64,000 bases of DNA from Stercorarius parasiticus (GCA_013396915.1 VWZL01002216.1:153644-217643); one strand, 5' to 3'; positions 1-15,400 are shown, counted from the stretch's first letter. The notes: a model not told the origin generated them from the letters alone. Made by a program: numbers and translations.

Positions 1-430
1 TGCCAACCCAAACCTGGTGCATTTCATATTAAAAAAATTAATTTGAAAATACGCAACGCAAACTGTATTAAATTACATTAGGTTAAAAAAGAAAAGAAAT
101 TTCAAGCGTGAAGGAAAACATTGAGATATTTCTAAACAAATTAATTCCAGTATTTAAAAACAGAAGAGAAATTGCAATAACTGACATAAGATGGCTATTA
201 CCAAAATAGCATGACTTTGACTTTTCCACGGGAGTATGCGTCTAAATATTGCCCCTTTTTTCATTTGAAAATGTCCTTTACAATTGCATTAATCCAAGCA
301 GTAGTCTGTTCTGTACATTTCTTTTTACTTACAGAATGGGTTTGTCGTCATTTTTACTTGCAAGTTATCGTTTCTTTTACAATAGCCAGCATTACATCTC
401 AGGAGAGGGACCAACAATGCAGAAGTTTAC
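1..430 (-). other. BRIP1: BRIP1 intron 13, partial
   Basis: AT-rich sequence following the exon 13 donor. I looked for the next BRIP1 exon (human VWVGTIGSGPKGRN) in all minus-strand frames and did not find it, so the intron continues beyond the edge. No repeat was recognised. Confidence 0.8.
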
Positions 431-3400
431 CTGTGAGTTCCGAATAACGTGATTTGCCTCCAATTGAATAGAAAACTTCACGCCAAGCTCTGAAGAGAAT
501 GAATCCATTGGAGAGAGCGTACCGGATGTCAGAACAATTGTTCTAACATCACGTAAGTCTGAAAAAGCCTAGGTTGGAAAAAGAAAAGGAATTTAGAAAA
601 ACCAATACAATCACTTTAAGATCTTATATGTATTTGTTATCACTCAAATTACTGAAGACCTTCTACTTCACACTCAGCTTACCACGGCAGGATTCAAGCA
701 CCAAAAGTTAAGCATGTGGACTAAGGTTTTCTGCCACAAACTCCTTTTATGCTTGGGCCGTGTAAAGAAGGCACTTGTATCTGAAACATCAAGTTGGTTT
801 TCATTCATCCAAGTGTAAGTTTGTTGTAAAGCAACTCTGTAGTCATCTGCATATCTATATAGAGAAATATAAATATCAATAAAAACTACAATTAAGCAAT
901 CAAACTGTAAGCACTAAGCTCATACAAAGCAAAGACAGTGTTGCTACAATGCATTTATCATTTAAGTATAAAAAATATTTATACTTTCAGAAAAAACAGT
1001 GAAACTTTACAATAATTAATATTCTAAGATAAGATTTAAATCTGAAATTTTTAGTAACTGCTGGCATTAGTAGTCAAGCTATCAAGACAGTCAAATGATA
1101 AGTGCTATGCAGAAAGACAAACCCCATGCATATTTAACTTGGCAACACATCAAGAAAATTTACACTTAACCTTCAAATAAATTTCTTCAATATTTGAATT
1201 CATTTGTGAATGAAAAAAAATAATTTGGTAGTATTTAAATTCTTCCCACATAAATAGATTTTCCAAAGCTTTCTGAAATGTTAGTTTTGCTCAGAAGCAC
1301 CATAACCGAGGTGTCGCATAAATGATAGAGGCATTTTAGCACAGCAGCTAAATTAAACACAACCACACAGCTCAGGCTATATATTTGCACCGACCTGCTC
1401 TTATCTTTAAAAAGATATGAAAAAACCATGAATAACCCTTTCAGCACAATCTGAGTGGCAGGGCTCACAATTGGTATCTCAATAAGTTCCTCTTTACCAA
1501 GCATTGATATTTTTTCTTCTTTTTCCAGGACAGTAGCAAGATGTTTCTGTAAGAGGCAAACAAATGCCACATTAAAAACCTTCAAAGTATCTTCTCAAAA
1601 ACAAAGCTAATACAGATACAAGACTATCAGCGCACTGTTTCAAAAGTTTGCCTAAGATGTTAAAGTTAGACTGAAGACAGAATTGGAAAGGGAAAGTAAC
1701 AACGCTTTTAATATATTTGGCTTACACAGAAAGGAGGGATAGACTTGAAGGCAGGATAAATACATTTCAGCAGTCAATAAAAATGCAGGTCGATAGAACA
1801 GACAAAACTATCACTGACTCAATAGTTCGATTTAAATAATTGCACATGATCAATTATATCCTTTAACACGTTGATTCTCCACAAATTCAGTAGCTCAAGT
1901 GGATCACCCCTGGTTTTCATCAGGTACCATTTTCAGACAGCTTTTCAATATTGCAGTAAATTAAAAGATGTGTTAGCATTTAACTTAGCATTTTAAGATG
2001 TTTAACAACATCAATGTTATGCACTCTGGTACTCATTTACATAGCATACATTACCTGTAAAATGGGAAAGGTAATATCAGTTATTCCCATTTTGTGCAAA
2101 ATGGTGAGCATTTCTTTTCCACTCCAGACCTTACAGGAAGTTTCATACCCTCTTTCTACTAGCTGACTTGAGCTCTCGCGTAACCAGCTGAAAAAGAGAG
2201 AAATCAGAATTAATTTCAGCAATAATTTTAGAGATTTGGAGATAGTTTGCAGGTACAAACCAAACCTCAACAATTGCAGCAGACTTCTATGAGGATGATA
2301 AATATTTTACTACACCTAAGTAGAAAGATTCTGCTTTTCCTTATGCCAGTTTTCCACTGTTGAACTAACTGCTACGGAACTGCTCTTGATGCAGCTCATC
2401 GAAGCAGCAAATTTGTCCCTATAGGTTTATATTTTATCATCATGTAATATCTTTACAATATGAAGAAACAACATAATTTGCTCTTATGATATAACATGTC
2501 AGGCTCATTTAAGACAGATTTCTGCTGTACTTTTAAAGCCACTCATTATTAGTGTAACTGATGCGAGTTCATTTATCATCCCTGTCAATTGTAGGCTTTC
2601 CTATTAAGAAGAAATCTCAAACCATGAAATGAGTACATTTAATATTTATATACGGTAAGGGAAAGTGAGGCAATAAAAAGTGAGTATTTTAACCTACCTA
2701 CAGGTATTTGTAACTCTGCTACAATTTGAAAATTAAGCAGAATTATAATTGTACGTACTAAAAACATGCAGATCATCTCATTTATGCCAGGGATTTTTCT
2801 CTAACCGAACGTGTCCTCCATCATCCCTGCAGTATTATAAGACCTTCCCTCTGCCTAGAAAAGCAGGCAGGCTTCCTCCCTCTCAGGAAATGCCGGAGCT
2901 ATCTGCTTCATCAACCAGCAGGAGGCATCAGAAAGACAGCTGTCATTTCTACAACAGTTCAAAATATTTACCTGTAAAGTCAGTTAATCATTACCAACTA
3001 AAGCAACAAGGCTTAGTGACTGTTTCAGTTCCAGATTTCCTGTCCTGTCGCTGCAAGTAATCTGATCAATGGAATGATTAAAAAAAAAAACCAAAAACCA
3101 AAACCCACTAACTTTCCTTTTGCCAGTTAAATGCAAACAAAAAGCCATAAATACTACCATAGCAATCACTTCTTTGGCTATAATTTACTTTATCTTATTA
3201 AGGAATGATGACCACTAACACAGGCAGAACTTCACCAGTGTAGTACTCTGCCCCACTTCCTCAAATGTAATATCAAAAAGACCTGGAACTGAAATTAAGA
3301 AAAGGCCACTATGACAGAAACAAAACAGATTTACAATGGATAAAATATTTCAGGAAATGTAAAACTTCTGTTTCCCTGTTAGGAACTTCAAACACCATCA

Positions 3401-6400
3401 CATACTTTTTGAAATGGTCATGCTATAAATGCAAATAGAAACAACACAAGGACCTTCCTAGTACTAAAATATCACAAAAAAGCAAATTCTAGAATAGATT
3501 CCATCCAATTAAATCTAATGTTAAAGCATTTACTTGAAATACCCATTAATTTATTTCCAGAGTAAAGCAGTAAGAATAAATAAAATTAGCTTGATTCCCA
3601 GAAAGATATCTATGGTTTTGAACTGAAAATTGGTGCATGCAATATTTTCAGGAAAAAATTTAACAAACGTTACAAACATGCCTTCAATTCAAGAAAGTAT
3701 ATTTGCTCCTTCCCTCTCTACCAGAAAATCCCATTGTTGACACAGCTTACTCCATTGAACAAAGCGATTTGTCCTCGTAAATCTGCACCTCATCAGAAAA
3801 GCTCACCAGAATACCTCTATTGGTATATCTTCAAATTCCTCCGAAAGGTCATTTTAGCACCTCTGTGGCACTAAGCCCATACTTGAGTGCTTTCTGGAAT
3901 GAGGGACCAGGATCTTTATAACTGAAATAAGATTTTTTTCTAATTACCCATGCACTTGGCAAAGCCATGTCACTATGCAACAGCATTTTACCAATTACTG
4001 GCTATTTACACCCACTCTTCTGCTTTCCAACAACTGCTTTTCATGCTGTTGGCAGATTTGCCACGACAATCAACCTTAGTTTTTCTGATAAGGTTATAAG
4101 CTTGAGGCAACCAAATCTCCAGCCATGCTGTTCTCATCTTTTACTAAAATTTAACATTTGAAATATCCAAGGTAGGAGAATTTTCTTCTGCAAAAAAGAA
4201 AAACAAAAGTCACTTGTCTTGTGACACACAAACATTAACTCTCAGAATAGAGAAAAGATAGAAAAATGGTGAACTACTTGCTGTAGTGTACTCCAAAGTC
4301 TATTTCACCAACCACTAGTGCAACAAAATGACAACGTGACATGCACTGAATCAGAGTTCAGCTAACTTCAAAGCCACCTGTATCATTATTTGCTTTTATT
4401 CTGCTGACACTGCTGTTTAAGGTTTCATTAGCAGTGCATGCCTGAACTCTTTCAGTCCCTGGATCCCTCACAAGAAAGGTTCAAAAATTAAGGGCTACAG
4501 AGTTAAATTCCAAATTCTCTTGTGGTGACAGACTCTTCTGACACCGTTTCAACTTTCTCCATGTTCCTACTCTACCCAAAAGACTCGGGTACCCTTGACT
4601 TCTTGTTTCTTTCCCTCCCTCCTCAGCTTCTGCCCCCAGTCCATTTCCTTTTGTTCCATCCCCTCTCACGATTTTCAACTTCTGCTCAGGTCTTCTTCCC
4701 CTTCCAGTTCTGTCTCCATAGTTTCTGGGTTTTACATTCTTTTTGGTTCTTACTACTTTTTCCTCTATGGGTACAGAAAGAAGCAGAGAAGACAAGAATG
4801 TTTTCTGTTTTTTCAGCTTCTTTCTGCTTTACTGATCAATTCTTGCTTTCAAAACCACTCCCTCAATCATCCATATTTCTCTGTCCACTGAACTCCATGA
4901 TCCTTGTGTTCCAACACGGCAGGTACTAAGAGATTTAGCACATCCTTGATTTCAATTTCAGGACAAAAACAAATCATTAAAACCACATTTTACTGACACA
5001 GTCCAGGGACAAAGAATGATCAGTAATTCTGTGTGGACAACTTTTGCCTGAGAACATCAGAAATTCAAAGAGGATAGTGCATGCTCTGTTCAAAGAGTTT
5101 GCTACCTGAATGCTCTAAAGACTTGCACAAATATCTTCTGATAATTTGCATGTATACCCCAATTTTGCAGACCCTTCTCTTTTTGCTCAACTTCAAGTTG
5201 TTTCAAAGGGAAAACAAAGGGCATGACTGATAAAATTCACTTTCAGCTACGATGAATCTGCTCCAAACAGATTCCAGTCTGATTCCAAGAACAGATTCTA
5301 ACCTGTCCCAAGGTTTTGAAAACACCTTATAAATATGAACTAATTAATGCTTTGACAAAATGCTGCTATTACTATTTGTCAAATAAGCAAACAGAAGCAC
5401 ATGAAAATAAAAAAATATTTATCTTAGGTAAAATTTTCATACAGAACTCCACAAACTAGGACAGGAAGCCCCACAAAGATTAGCACATCATTCAAGAGCA
5501 TAACATACTTTTGAAAAGAGAATTTCAATGCTTCCCTTTAAGACAAGAGTATTTCTTAAATAGAACAAACCCCTCTGGATTCCTCAAATGCACAAAGATC
5601 AGATGACTGCATAGTCTGAATTATACCTCTGTTTTATCTGATGTAACATAGTAACCAGTAAATTGCATCAGCAAAAGGAATCTATATTTAATTTTAAAAA
5701 ATACTAATTGATACAATGGGATTAGAAAGAGTTGCCTTACTTTGTCAAAGAACAGCACACAGCCCGTAGGGGCTCATGATCCTTCTGCCTGATGTTGTTA
5801 TTGACCATGAAATCTAGCTCTTCTCGAGTAGCTCTTAGTTGACTTTCTGTAACACTGTAGCTCACTGACTCCCGAGCACAGTCCTCAATGTTATGGGCTT
5901 CATCTAAAATGACTACTTGGCCTTTTAGGTTAATTTCCATCTAAAAAAGAAAATTATTATCTAGTAAAACAGAGTGAAAGACATTAATGAGAAACAGCAA
6001 CTAACAGGATCATGTTAAAAAAGTGCATATTTTGCACCACGACGTAAGCAACAGAAAGTTTTAAGCTTTTTGATCCAATTTCTGTAATGTAGAAAACTAG
6101 AGGGAAAAGAGAAAGGGAAAAAAAGGCCTTATCTCAGCCTGGATGAATATAATCTGAACCTTTTTTACAATGAGGGTAGTGAAACCCTGGCCCAAGTTGC
6201 CCAGAGAGGTGTGAGATGCCCCATCCCTGGAACCATTCACGGTCAGGTTAGACGGGGCTCTGAGCAACCTGGTCTAGTTGCAGATGTCCCTGATCATGGC
6301 AGAGGGTTGGACTAGATGGCCTTTAAAGGTCCCTTCCAACCCAAACTATTCTATGATTCTATTACACTCTCCATCAACCAAACAACTGTAAAGTTTGCAA

Positions 6401-9400
6401 GGGTTTCCCTTCCACTGATTGAAAAAAACCCCTGTGACTGATCAGCTAGAGTATGGACGAATGGAAGCATTACTTGGAATACAGAAATGATCATTTGGGA
6501 GGGGGGATGGTGGGAGAAGGGAAGAGAAAAAAATTAATTCACCCAGGAATTATTTTGTAGATAATATTTTGGATATAAATCAGATTTCAGTTAACCATAG
6601 CCACTGAACTTCACGTTTCTAACTTCCCTTTAATTTCAGTTATTGTAATCTTCTTACAAATATACTTACGCTCTCCCTTATCTGCGGGTCTAGCAGATAA
6701 TTATAAGGACAAAATACAATATCTGCTCCCACCATGAGTTCTCTGGCTGCAAAATATGCACAGGCATGAAGCTTCTTTCCCAGGCTCACTAGATCTTCAA
6801 TGTCCCAAGCATGATAAATCCTGTGTGCAGACTGTAGGGCATGGTGTTCACTGAGTTTATGTACACCATGATAGTAAAGACAGGACTTGCCCTAAAAGCA
6901 AATAAACACAGATAGTTCGTGGTTACAAAAAATAATAAAAGACAAGTAAGCTTAAATCCTCCAACTTGCTACGTGCAATCGAGTTTATGTCCTGGAAGCG
7001 TTTCTAACAGCTATTTTTTATATTGGACAATAATGAAAAACACATTATGTAAGAAAGAAAACAGGCAAATCTATGTTCCTAAAATGTATATCAATAAAGG
7101 ACACTTCTTTCTTCTTCATCTATAAAACCAAAGACAATTTAAGTCTTAAGTTATTAAGAGCATTAACCTAGCAGTCATAAATATTATTCCTATCAGCACA
7201 TATTTTTTCAGTATTGATACCCTCTATCAACATGTTCTAACAATTAATATTTAAACCAAATTACGAGAGACATTTAACCAACATAGTATAAAGAAGTCAA
7301 AAATATTACTCATTCCAATCATTCAACTACCTTCTACCTTTCAGTTTAATATGTTTAAATGAGTGCTCATTTTCTGAAACAAAATTACTCACATGTTTTC
7401 CTTCCAGCAATTCTACACACATTTCGTTCCTGTTGCTGACACTACTAGATACCACTGGATGAATACAGGTATAATCCCGGCTAGAAAGAATTGTCATAGG
7501 GACACTGGAATACGCTGTTCTCTTCAACTCTCTGGTAATCTGGGATATTTGCTTGTGTGTCCGTGTCCCAAAAAATATTTTGGGAATGAATGACTGATCG
7601 CCATTTTCTTTCTTCTTTGTGTTACTAGTATTTTTATCAGTTTCTTTTCCAGAAGAACAGGAACACTCAGTGCAAGGACCAGAAGACTGCAATCCAAAAC
7701 AAAACAAAACAAAAAAAACATTAACAAAATCCCACAGTATGATAGACCATAAGTAGATTTAGTATGTTTATTTAGAAAATGCCCTCTAGGATAGTTCAAG
7801 ATAGCCTGTTAAATCACCAGGTTGGCACATCAAACTGCAAAAAGTTTAAAAATGTTAAAGCATAAACACCGTGTCCTCATGCCTGAAAAGTCTAAAAAAA
7901 AAAACTTTTGGCAATCACTAGAAACAACATTATCATAACCCAATCATAGAAAGAATTATTATTGCAGTAGAGTATTTGCACATGTGAATAATACAAATAA
8001 ACTTCTCACATTTAAGCTTCAGCATTAGGACACTCCTGTTACAGAACAAGAAGCGTCCAGCATCTTAAATTAAGAAATCTACACCCAAACTAAAATACTG
8101 AGTACACTTTTCCTTAAAGCAAGCAGAAGAAATCTGGACAGTTTAAAGAAATCTATTGGCAGATAAAACAGACTACATTATATACACTCTCCATCAGAAA
8201 CATGTTTGTCATGCCATTACCTCAAAGGTCATCTAGTAACTATGGGAATAAAAGACAAAATAGGGATTAATTCTAAACAAAACCTAATCCTGTAGAATAT
8301 TTGTTAAAAGACAACTTTTTTCTTCTTGAGAAGGATGATCTTTCATAATATAAAATACTGGAACAACTGTCATGAAATTGTAATAATTATTACGAAGAGA
8401 CACAAGGAAAATTAAATAACTGGTCAGTAACCATGTCCACACACACCTCCCATAAAAAATAATGAATTCTTCTAGTGTAAAAGAGTTTGTATTTGGTTTT
8501 CAGGTGACAGTGCAAGTAACAACATGTAGTTACCCGCTCAAATACTCCTCCCTCCCCTTTTAATTGTAATCAGTAAGATTATCCATTATAAACAAATGCT
8601 AAGTCACGCTGTGTGTTACACTACAATTTTTGGGATCAAGCTGTCTTTTAGCCTGCACTCTGAGAAAAAGCAAGTTCGTGTTACCCTCAGTCCCACTCAG
8701 TCTTGTCCGCCATTAAATATTACAATACATGATAGAATGCATGTAAATGTAACCCTTCTGGAGCTGTCACTCACTGGGATAAAAGGTTCACTGATGTGCC
8801 AAATAAACAGGCCTGAAAGCAGATAAAGTTACACCCATGCTGGAATTGTTACATTCCCCTCTCAGGTTGCCAGTAACAGCAGATTTCATTACGGTGTGCT
8901 GCCACATTAAATAGCCAGTTCCAAATATCCTGCCTTCTATATCGAATAATTACTTATTCACCGAAAGGATAAAAAGAAGAGTTATGAATGGAGCTCTTGT
9001 CACCAGCGAAGCAGGAAACAGCTGACATATGGTATATGTTACATATGTGGCAACACTCAACTCCGTCTGTACTCACAGAGAAAACTGCAATGCAAATTGT
9101 GCCTTCGTATTTCGATCAACTATATTCTATTTTGCTCTTTGAAATAATGAAAACCACATTACCTTGCTAACAATTAATATAACAGAAGCAGTTTACTTAC
9201 TACGTAGGGCCTTTAAAAACATGTTTATCTTTTAATTCTAATTCAAGTCAGATTATGTTTTCAGGGGTAAAAAGAACACACAGAATTCAAAGATGATACC
9301 ACATCACTAATATTTCCCTCCTAATGCTAAGCCTAACATTTAGTCTGCCAAATAAAAGTAATAGAAAAATATTAGGACCAATCAGGCAGCTATTTCGCAG

Positions 9401-12400
9401 AAGTTGTTCTAACGGCAGGAAAATGCAGTTCAAATAAATATATACATAAATATGAACAGTAGGCTCTTCTATGATGGGTTTAAAAAAAACGAATTAACTT
9501 GTTCTTATATGTGTTTTACAGGTGGCACTAAAAGTTTATCTTAAAAGGTTTGAAATTGGTATAATACTGGCTTTAAGAAGCCCTTTACCCAGCATTCCAG
9601 TTTTAAAATGTTACCTTTAACTTTGAAAATAGGTGTGGTGGGTTTTTTTAAATCATCATTGAGAAAGCTATATACTCAAACTAATTTTACAGTAATAGTA
9701 ATATAAAACTGCCTGCAGTAGTCATAACATTTCTGAAAGCCACAGACACCATTAGCCCAAAATACATAAATAAATAAATAAAGCTTTTTAAAAAGGTACT
9801 TTATAATGAAGAGAAACTTTAAGAAAATCATAAAAACATAGGTTAAAGGTTGAGCTCTTAATGTTATTTGCACATTTTTCAAGTGTGTCAATTTGCATTT
9901 GAATTCTTCATATCCTTTAGAAAATGGCTTGGCCATCTTTAAATTTTATTAAAACCAAACTATTTTAGTTATATATTTCCATAAAAAGAATTTACTGTTG
10001 ATATCACATAGCAAAATCTAACATGGTGTTAATCTCCCACTACCACAGCAAAGGAAAGAGAATACTCTGTGGCTGAACAAAGTGCTAACTCCAATATGGC
10101 AGTTCCCATAGCAGCATTGCCTCATAAAGTACAAATTTTGAGACTCATAACACAGAGATATTGGTTAAACTATAATAAAATTAGAAAATCTTTCAATTTA
10201 ATTATGAAAGAATTGGGGGCAGGGGGGAGAGGGAGCTGAATAGAAAACTATTTCATAATACCCTCTGGCTTCAGGACTAAACCTGTTTTCAGCTGTTTGA
10301 ATGTGGGATAGGGATTTTCTTTTGGAAAAGGGGGGTAGAAAAAGATACTTCTCTACTTTCTGCAGTATTTAAACAGAAACATCCAGTAACAGATGCTGTT
10401 AGAGATCAGATATCAGACTATATGGACCTCAGGCTAATCCAGCTTGTTTTTACTTCTGTCAGAGGGTAGATAATACAGCCTATCACATCAATATTTATAT
10501 GGCAAAAACGTGGAAGTCCGATTAAAAAAAAGAATAATCGGGTCCACCAACCTGTCCTACCTGTAAAATAGAGCTAAACAAACACTGAGGCTATGATCTT
10601 TGAAACACAAAGAGATAAGAGGAGTTCTTCATATCTTCATCTACATTTCCCGCTTACAAAGCCGTCTAAATGATACAGCAGTGAATACCTCTTGTGTGAA
10701 ATATCACACAAGCACAATCTAGTAAGATATCAGCAGTGACATTACCAGAACTTTTCAACTATTCCTTTATAAGCTCTCAAAAAACACAGTATTCTGCTGC
10801 TGCTGCAGCCTCTTGATTAAAGTACACAAAGCAGCTGTTTATCCTCTCACAGTAACCAGCAGGTGAACCCGGTTCAATATTTATCACAGGCTTTCACAGA
10901 TCACTGCTAACCAAGCAAACGTTTTAATTAAGCTGGAACTTGCTTCAAAGAGCTCATTCAAAACGTCAATCAGCAGGAAAAGGATCAGATACGGTGTCAG
11001 GTGAGAGCGTGTAATACAAATCCACAAGTTTCTTCATCCCATCGTGGTAAATTAGCCTATTCTGGAGTCCAGACCCTGATTGTAACAGGCTGCCAGTCTC
11101 CTGGAATGTGTAACAGAAGTTACTCAAACTCCATTGTGAAGGTTGTAAGCAATATGTTAAACTGCAATGGGCTAGCACATTAAGACAGATTCTTTTCACA
11201 GTTGTTTTCTGATACCCCAAGTGTTTGTTACACTACTCTCCATTTACTGTTTACTTTTTCTACCTAGTATAAATGGGGATTCCTTAACCCAGCTGCCCCA
11301 GTTTCTCAGACCCTATGCTTTGACAGAAGTAATCAAGAGTGTACCGCAAGGGTATAATTTCTCATTTAAACTCACACTAGAACTGCCCTCTCCTGCAAGA
11401 ATTAACAGCAGAAGGGCAGAAATGGATTTCCAGTCTCTGGACCCAAAGCGGCTAAGAACAGGCTGACACCTTGGGCATAAGATCCTCACCCACTGGATCT
11501 ACGGGTGTCATTCTGATGCAGCAGCGCCAGGCAGCACCTCTCATGCTCTTACAACAACCAACCGAGTCCCTCTCTGTTGGGCTATAAAAAGGAATATTTG
11601 ACAAGGAACTAACTTTGCTTTAAGCACAAGATTGACTACAGTAAAACACAAGATAAACAAAGGGAGGGTTATCTCATTGATTAAGAAAATACTTTGATTG
11701 CATTATTGTATTATCCTAAATACATAGTCCATTACAATAAGTGTCGAACATAACCTCAGCTGACTTTATTTCCTAAGCTGCACTAGAAAAGCATTTTTAT
11801 ACCTAACAGCCTATGCTGTGATGATATTCATGTCTTAAACTTAATGTAGATAAACTGCAGAACTATTAATGATAAACAGGGCCTTACTTTCTGCAATTCT
11901 TTATTGATAGCAGATAAGTTCTCAGTCTGCTGAAGTAAAAGTTTATCACAGGAAAATACTACCTTATTCTTTCTTAAAAAGAAACTTTGTTAAAAAAAAA
12001 AACAAACAAGCCACTACTTTCATTCTTAAAAGAAACTTTAACGAAAATAAACACTTTTATTTCTTCTTAAGTGACTTCTTTCTAAAGGAGTAGTAAACAG
12101 TATAGTGTTTAAACTTTGAATAATATGCTGTACTGTCTATCTGCAAAATCAGACCCACGGACAGCGCATTATAACAGCTCAACTACTCCTGTACAGCTCA
12201 ACTACTGTTACAAAGATAAAGTCTTAGAAAAATCAGACTGTAATTCAGTATTTTATTATATATCAGTTTGTTGATCTATACCAAAAGTTTTCAGTTTTCT
12301 TCACTACATGAAATTTCTAGAAGTTGTAAATCAAGTTTTTCAGATACCCACACCAAAGTACCAATGCTAATTTTACAATCAAGGAAGGACAAAAGGTCTT

Positions 12401-15400
12401 TTTATTTGAAAATCAACAGCACACTCTGCTGGCCTTTGTATTTCAAACTACCAATTGAAGTTCAGGGGCACAAAGCATTTCAAACCCTACTCAAAAATCT
12501 ACAGAGCTTTCCAAAACTAGTAAAAATTACTTCCCATCAAATGACCTAGAACACAGATTCACTTTTGTCAAGAAAAGATCTAACTCCTAGTGTCTTAAAG
12601 TAATACCAAAGCTTTTGGATTCTTTTGTGGTAACTTAAAAAAAAAAACAAAACAAAACAACAAAAAACAACAGACAAACAAAAAACCAACCCAAAATGTA
12701 AAACTGTCACAGTAACACACTGGATTTTTCTTCTTAATCATGTGAAATATGTATTACTCATTTTTTATTATATAATAATGATCAGCTCTAACTTTCTCCA
12801 TACTTTTTAGATCTTTTTAAGGTCTAAAGGCACATATGTTGATATTAAATGCTGTCTTTCATTTACTACGTATGCCACAAAACAATGAACGGCAAGTTGA
12901 ATGAAATCTACAAACTCTGATGTCACTTAACATCCATGGTCCTAGGTTCAAGTTCTTCCATAATGTCATAGATCTACTACAAATTGGAATATGACACACG
13001 GATTTATATCTGCTGTACAATTGCTGTCACATATTGGAAGTTTACAGGCTGAATTGCGGCACCAGATTCTGTGCTATCGGGGAACCACGGTGTAAAAAAG
13101 TTCAACCCACTGTTTAGAAGAACAACTTTCACATAAATAATCTACACTTTGCAAACCATGTTGTTTAGACAGCACCATTAGGAGTAAAAGCCACTGCAGT
13201 TCTCACTATTGATAATGACAATATATTACTTTAAAGCAACTTACATACTTGGGAATCTTTACATTAGGGTGCAATGCAGATGGAGGTACAGTGTTTTCTG
13301 AAACTATATTAACAAGCTGAATTTCATGCATAATCCTTTTACAGTAATTTTTTTTTTAAATTGGTCTTGAACTAACGGTCCTGATGTAAAAGATATTACT
13401 ATATTACTTACTGTTTTGGGAGAAAAAGTAGTGGTTTTCACACTTTTTTCAGAGTGGACAATCAGCTGTCCATTTTTTCTCTGATGATAAACTTCTAAAG
13501 CATCAACTAGCTGCGCTCCTTTTGCAAAGCAATGACGTTTTCTAACCTGCTGGGAAAAAGAAGTGCTGCGTTCAAATACACTGGACAGAACTATGTGCTT
13601 ACGCTAGCAGTCAGTGATTTTGTTCCAACTGTTTTCCACTGAGTCTGTTTCAGTATCAGTGCATCACTAGTATTCCTCAAGAGTTTAACCAAATCTAAGC
13701 CACAAAAAAGTCATTTGGGAAAAGCTATGAAGTTTTAATTACAAAATATAGTAACAACAACAAAATCTGTAATTGTTGCTGAGCTTTCCTTCTTTAATTT
13801 CCCACTGATACAAAACTGATAGAAATCATAATACTATCTAGATATAAGTAGAAAACTTCCATAACTAAAACAAGAAATAAATTCAAGCCACATTGATCTA
13901 AAAAGTTAAACAAAAGTAACCATCTGAGCAACACTCTAAAGCAATATAAAAGCTATTTACAGTGCACATCTGAATACACGTACTAAGTCATGCGATGCCA
14001 ATACTGACACAGACAAAAACATCACAGAAATATTGCACTCCACATATTAGGACAGAGATAATTACATTTGACAGGATATAAAACAGAACTCTAACACATT
14101 GACAGTACTATTTGAATTTCTAATATGTATTTGGAAGAGCACTTTCAACTCTAGAGTCTCATTCTTTGACTTAATATTACAGATCAACTGGGGATAAATA
14201 TATTTTGGGGATATTAGCTGTTTAAATATGCAAGATATAATTTAGGACATGGTTATTACGAACAATTTAGTGCAACAATGGACTCCTTGTAACAAGTAAC
14301 AATAAAAACGAACAAAAACCTGTCAATTTATACTATGACTGTGACATGACTCAACTATTCTCTATACCCCTCTCTGAAATGTTTATCGGTATTTGACAGC
14401 TTTGTTGAACTACACCTGGATTATTTTACTGCCAATAAAATTTGCTCACCTGCTGCTCAGTTTCTAAAGGACGAATCCTTTTCCTGTCTACTTGAAAATC
14501 ATCATTCTCCTTGTCACATAGAGATAACCTTTTTTTGGCAGATAATTTTGAAGCTAGCGTTTCATTTTCCTTGCATTCTGTAATTAAAAATAAAAAGGTA
14601 TGTTGACTACTAGGAATGCATTAAATAAGAGCACCGTTTTAAAAATAGAGTTTACTATAAATACACGTGATGTAGAAAACAGACATTTCTAGACCCATTC
14701 ACCATCTCCATACAGATTTCCACGCACGGCAGAATCATGTAGTACTTTGCCATTATGATGGTAAAAAAAAAGTCCCTGACTTGAAAGCAAAAAAAAAAAA
14801 AAAAAATTAAGAAAAAAAATAACATCACTGGCTACATATTTTACTTCCAGAACAGATTTTTAACTGCCTATGTATGAAGTTACCTGTATTAGTTAGTGGG
14901 CTTCCAGGTTTTATGGAACTTCCTGTTTCATAATTATTAAAAGAACAAGAAGCACCATGATTCACACTCGTTGCAGCCTCATTGCTCTTAGACTGGGAAT
15001 GACATGTGCAGTGACACAGTGGTGAGGTCTCTGGCTTTCTGTCTTCCTTTTCACACGACGATGTAAGCGGCGATTTCTCTAAAGGACACAGTCATTTGTC
15101 TTCCATTAAAAATCACTCAAGACCGTACATGAGAACTAGACTTTCGAAACAGTTAAGATGAAAGAGTTTGTTCAGGCACCAGCTATAAACCTTGTGTCTC
15201 TACGAAGTCTGAGCAAACTCTCATCACCCTTTGAAGAACCGCAGTGCAAAGAACTGTAACAGCTTGCAGAAATGAAAAATACCCTTCTTTTTCAATTCAA
15301 TCTGCATAACTATAATCCACAAGTATTTTCTTTCAAATTTTTCTTTCCAATTCCCTTATGATAACAGATTGCTAAATCCAGTTTAGCATTACTGGCCATT

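Noticed and set aside
211..452. Plus-strand frames near the left edge
   Set aside because: They overlap BRIP1 intron 13 and exon 13 on the other strand and have no support.
4481..4929. Overlapping frames on both strands in BRIP1 intron 9
   Set aside because: They arise from a purine/pyrimidine-biased tract; neither product looks like a known protein or retropseudogene.
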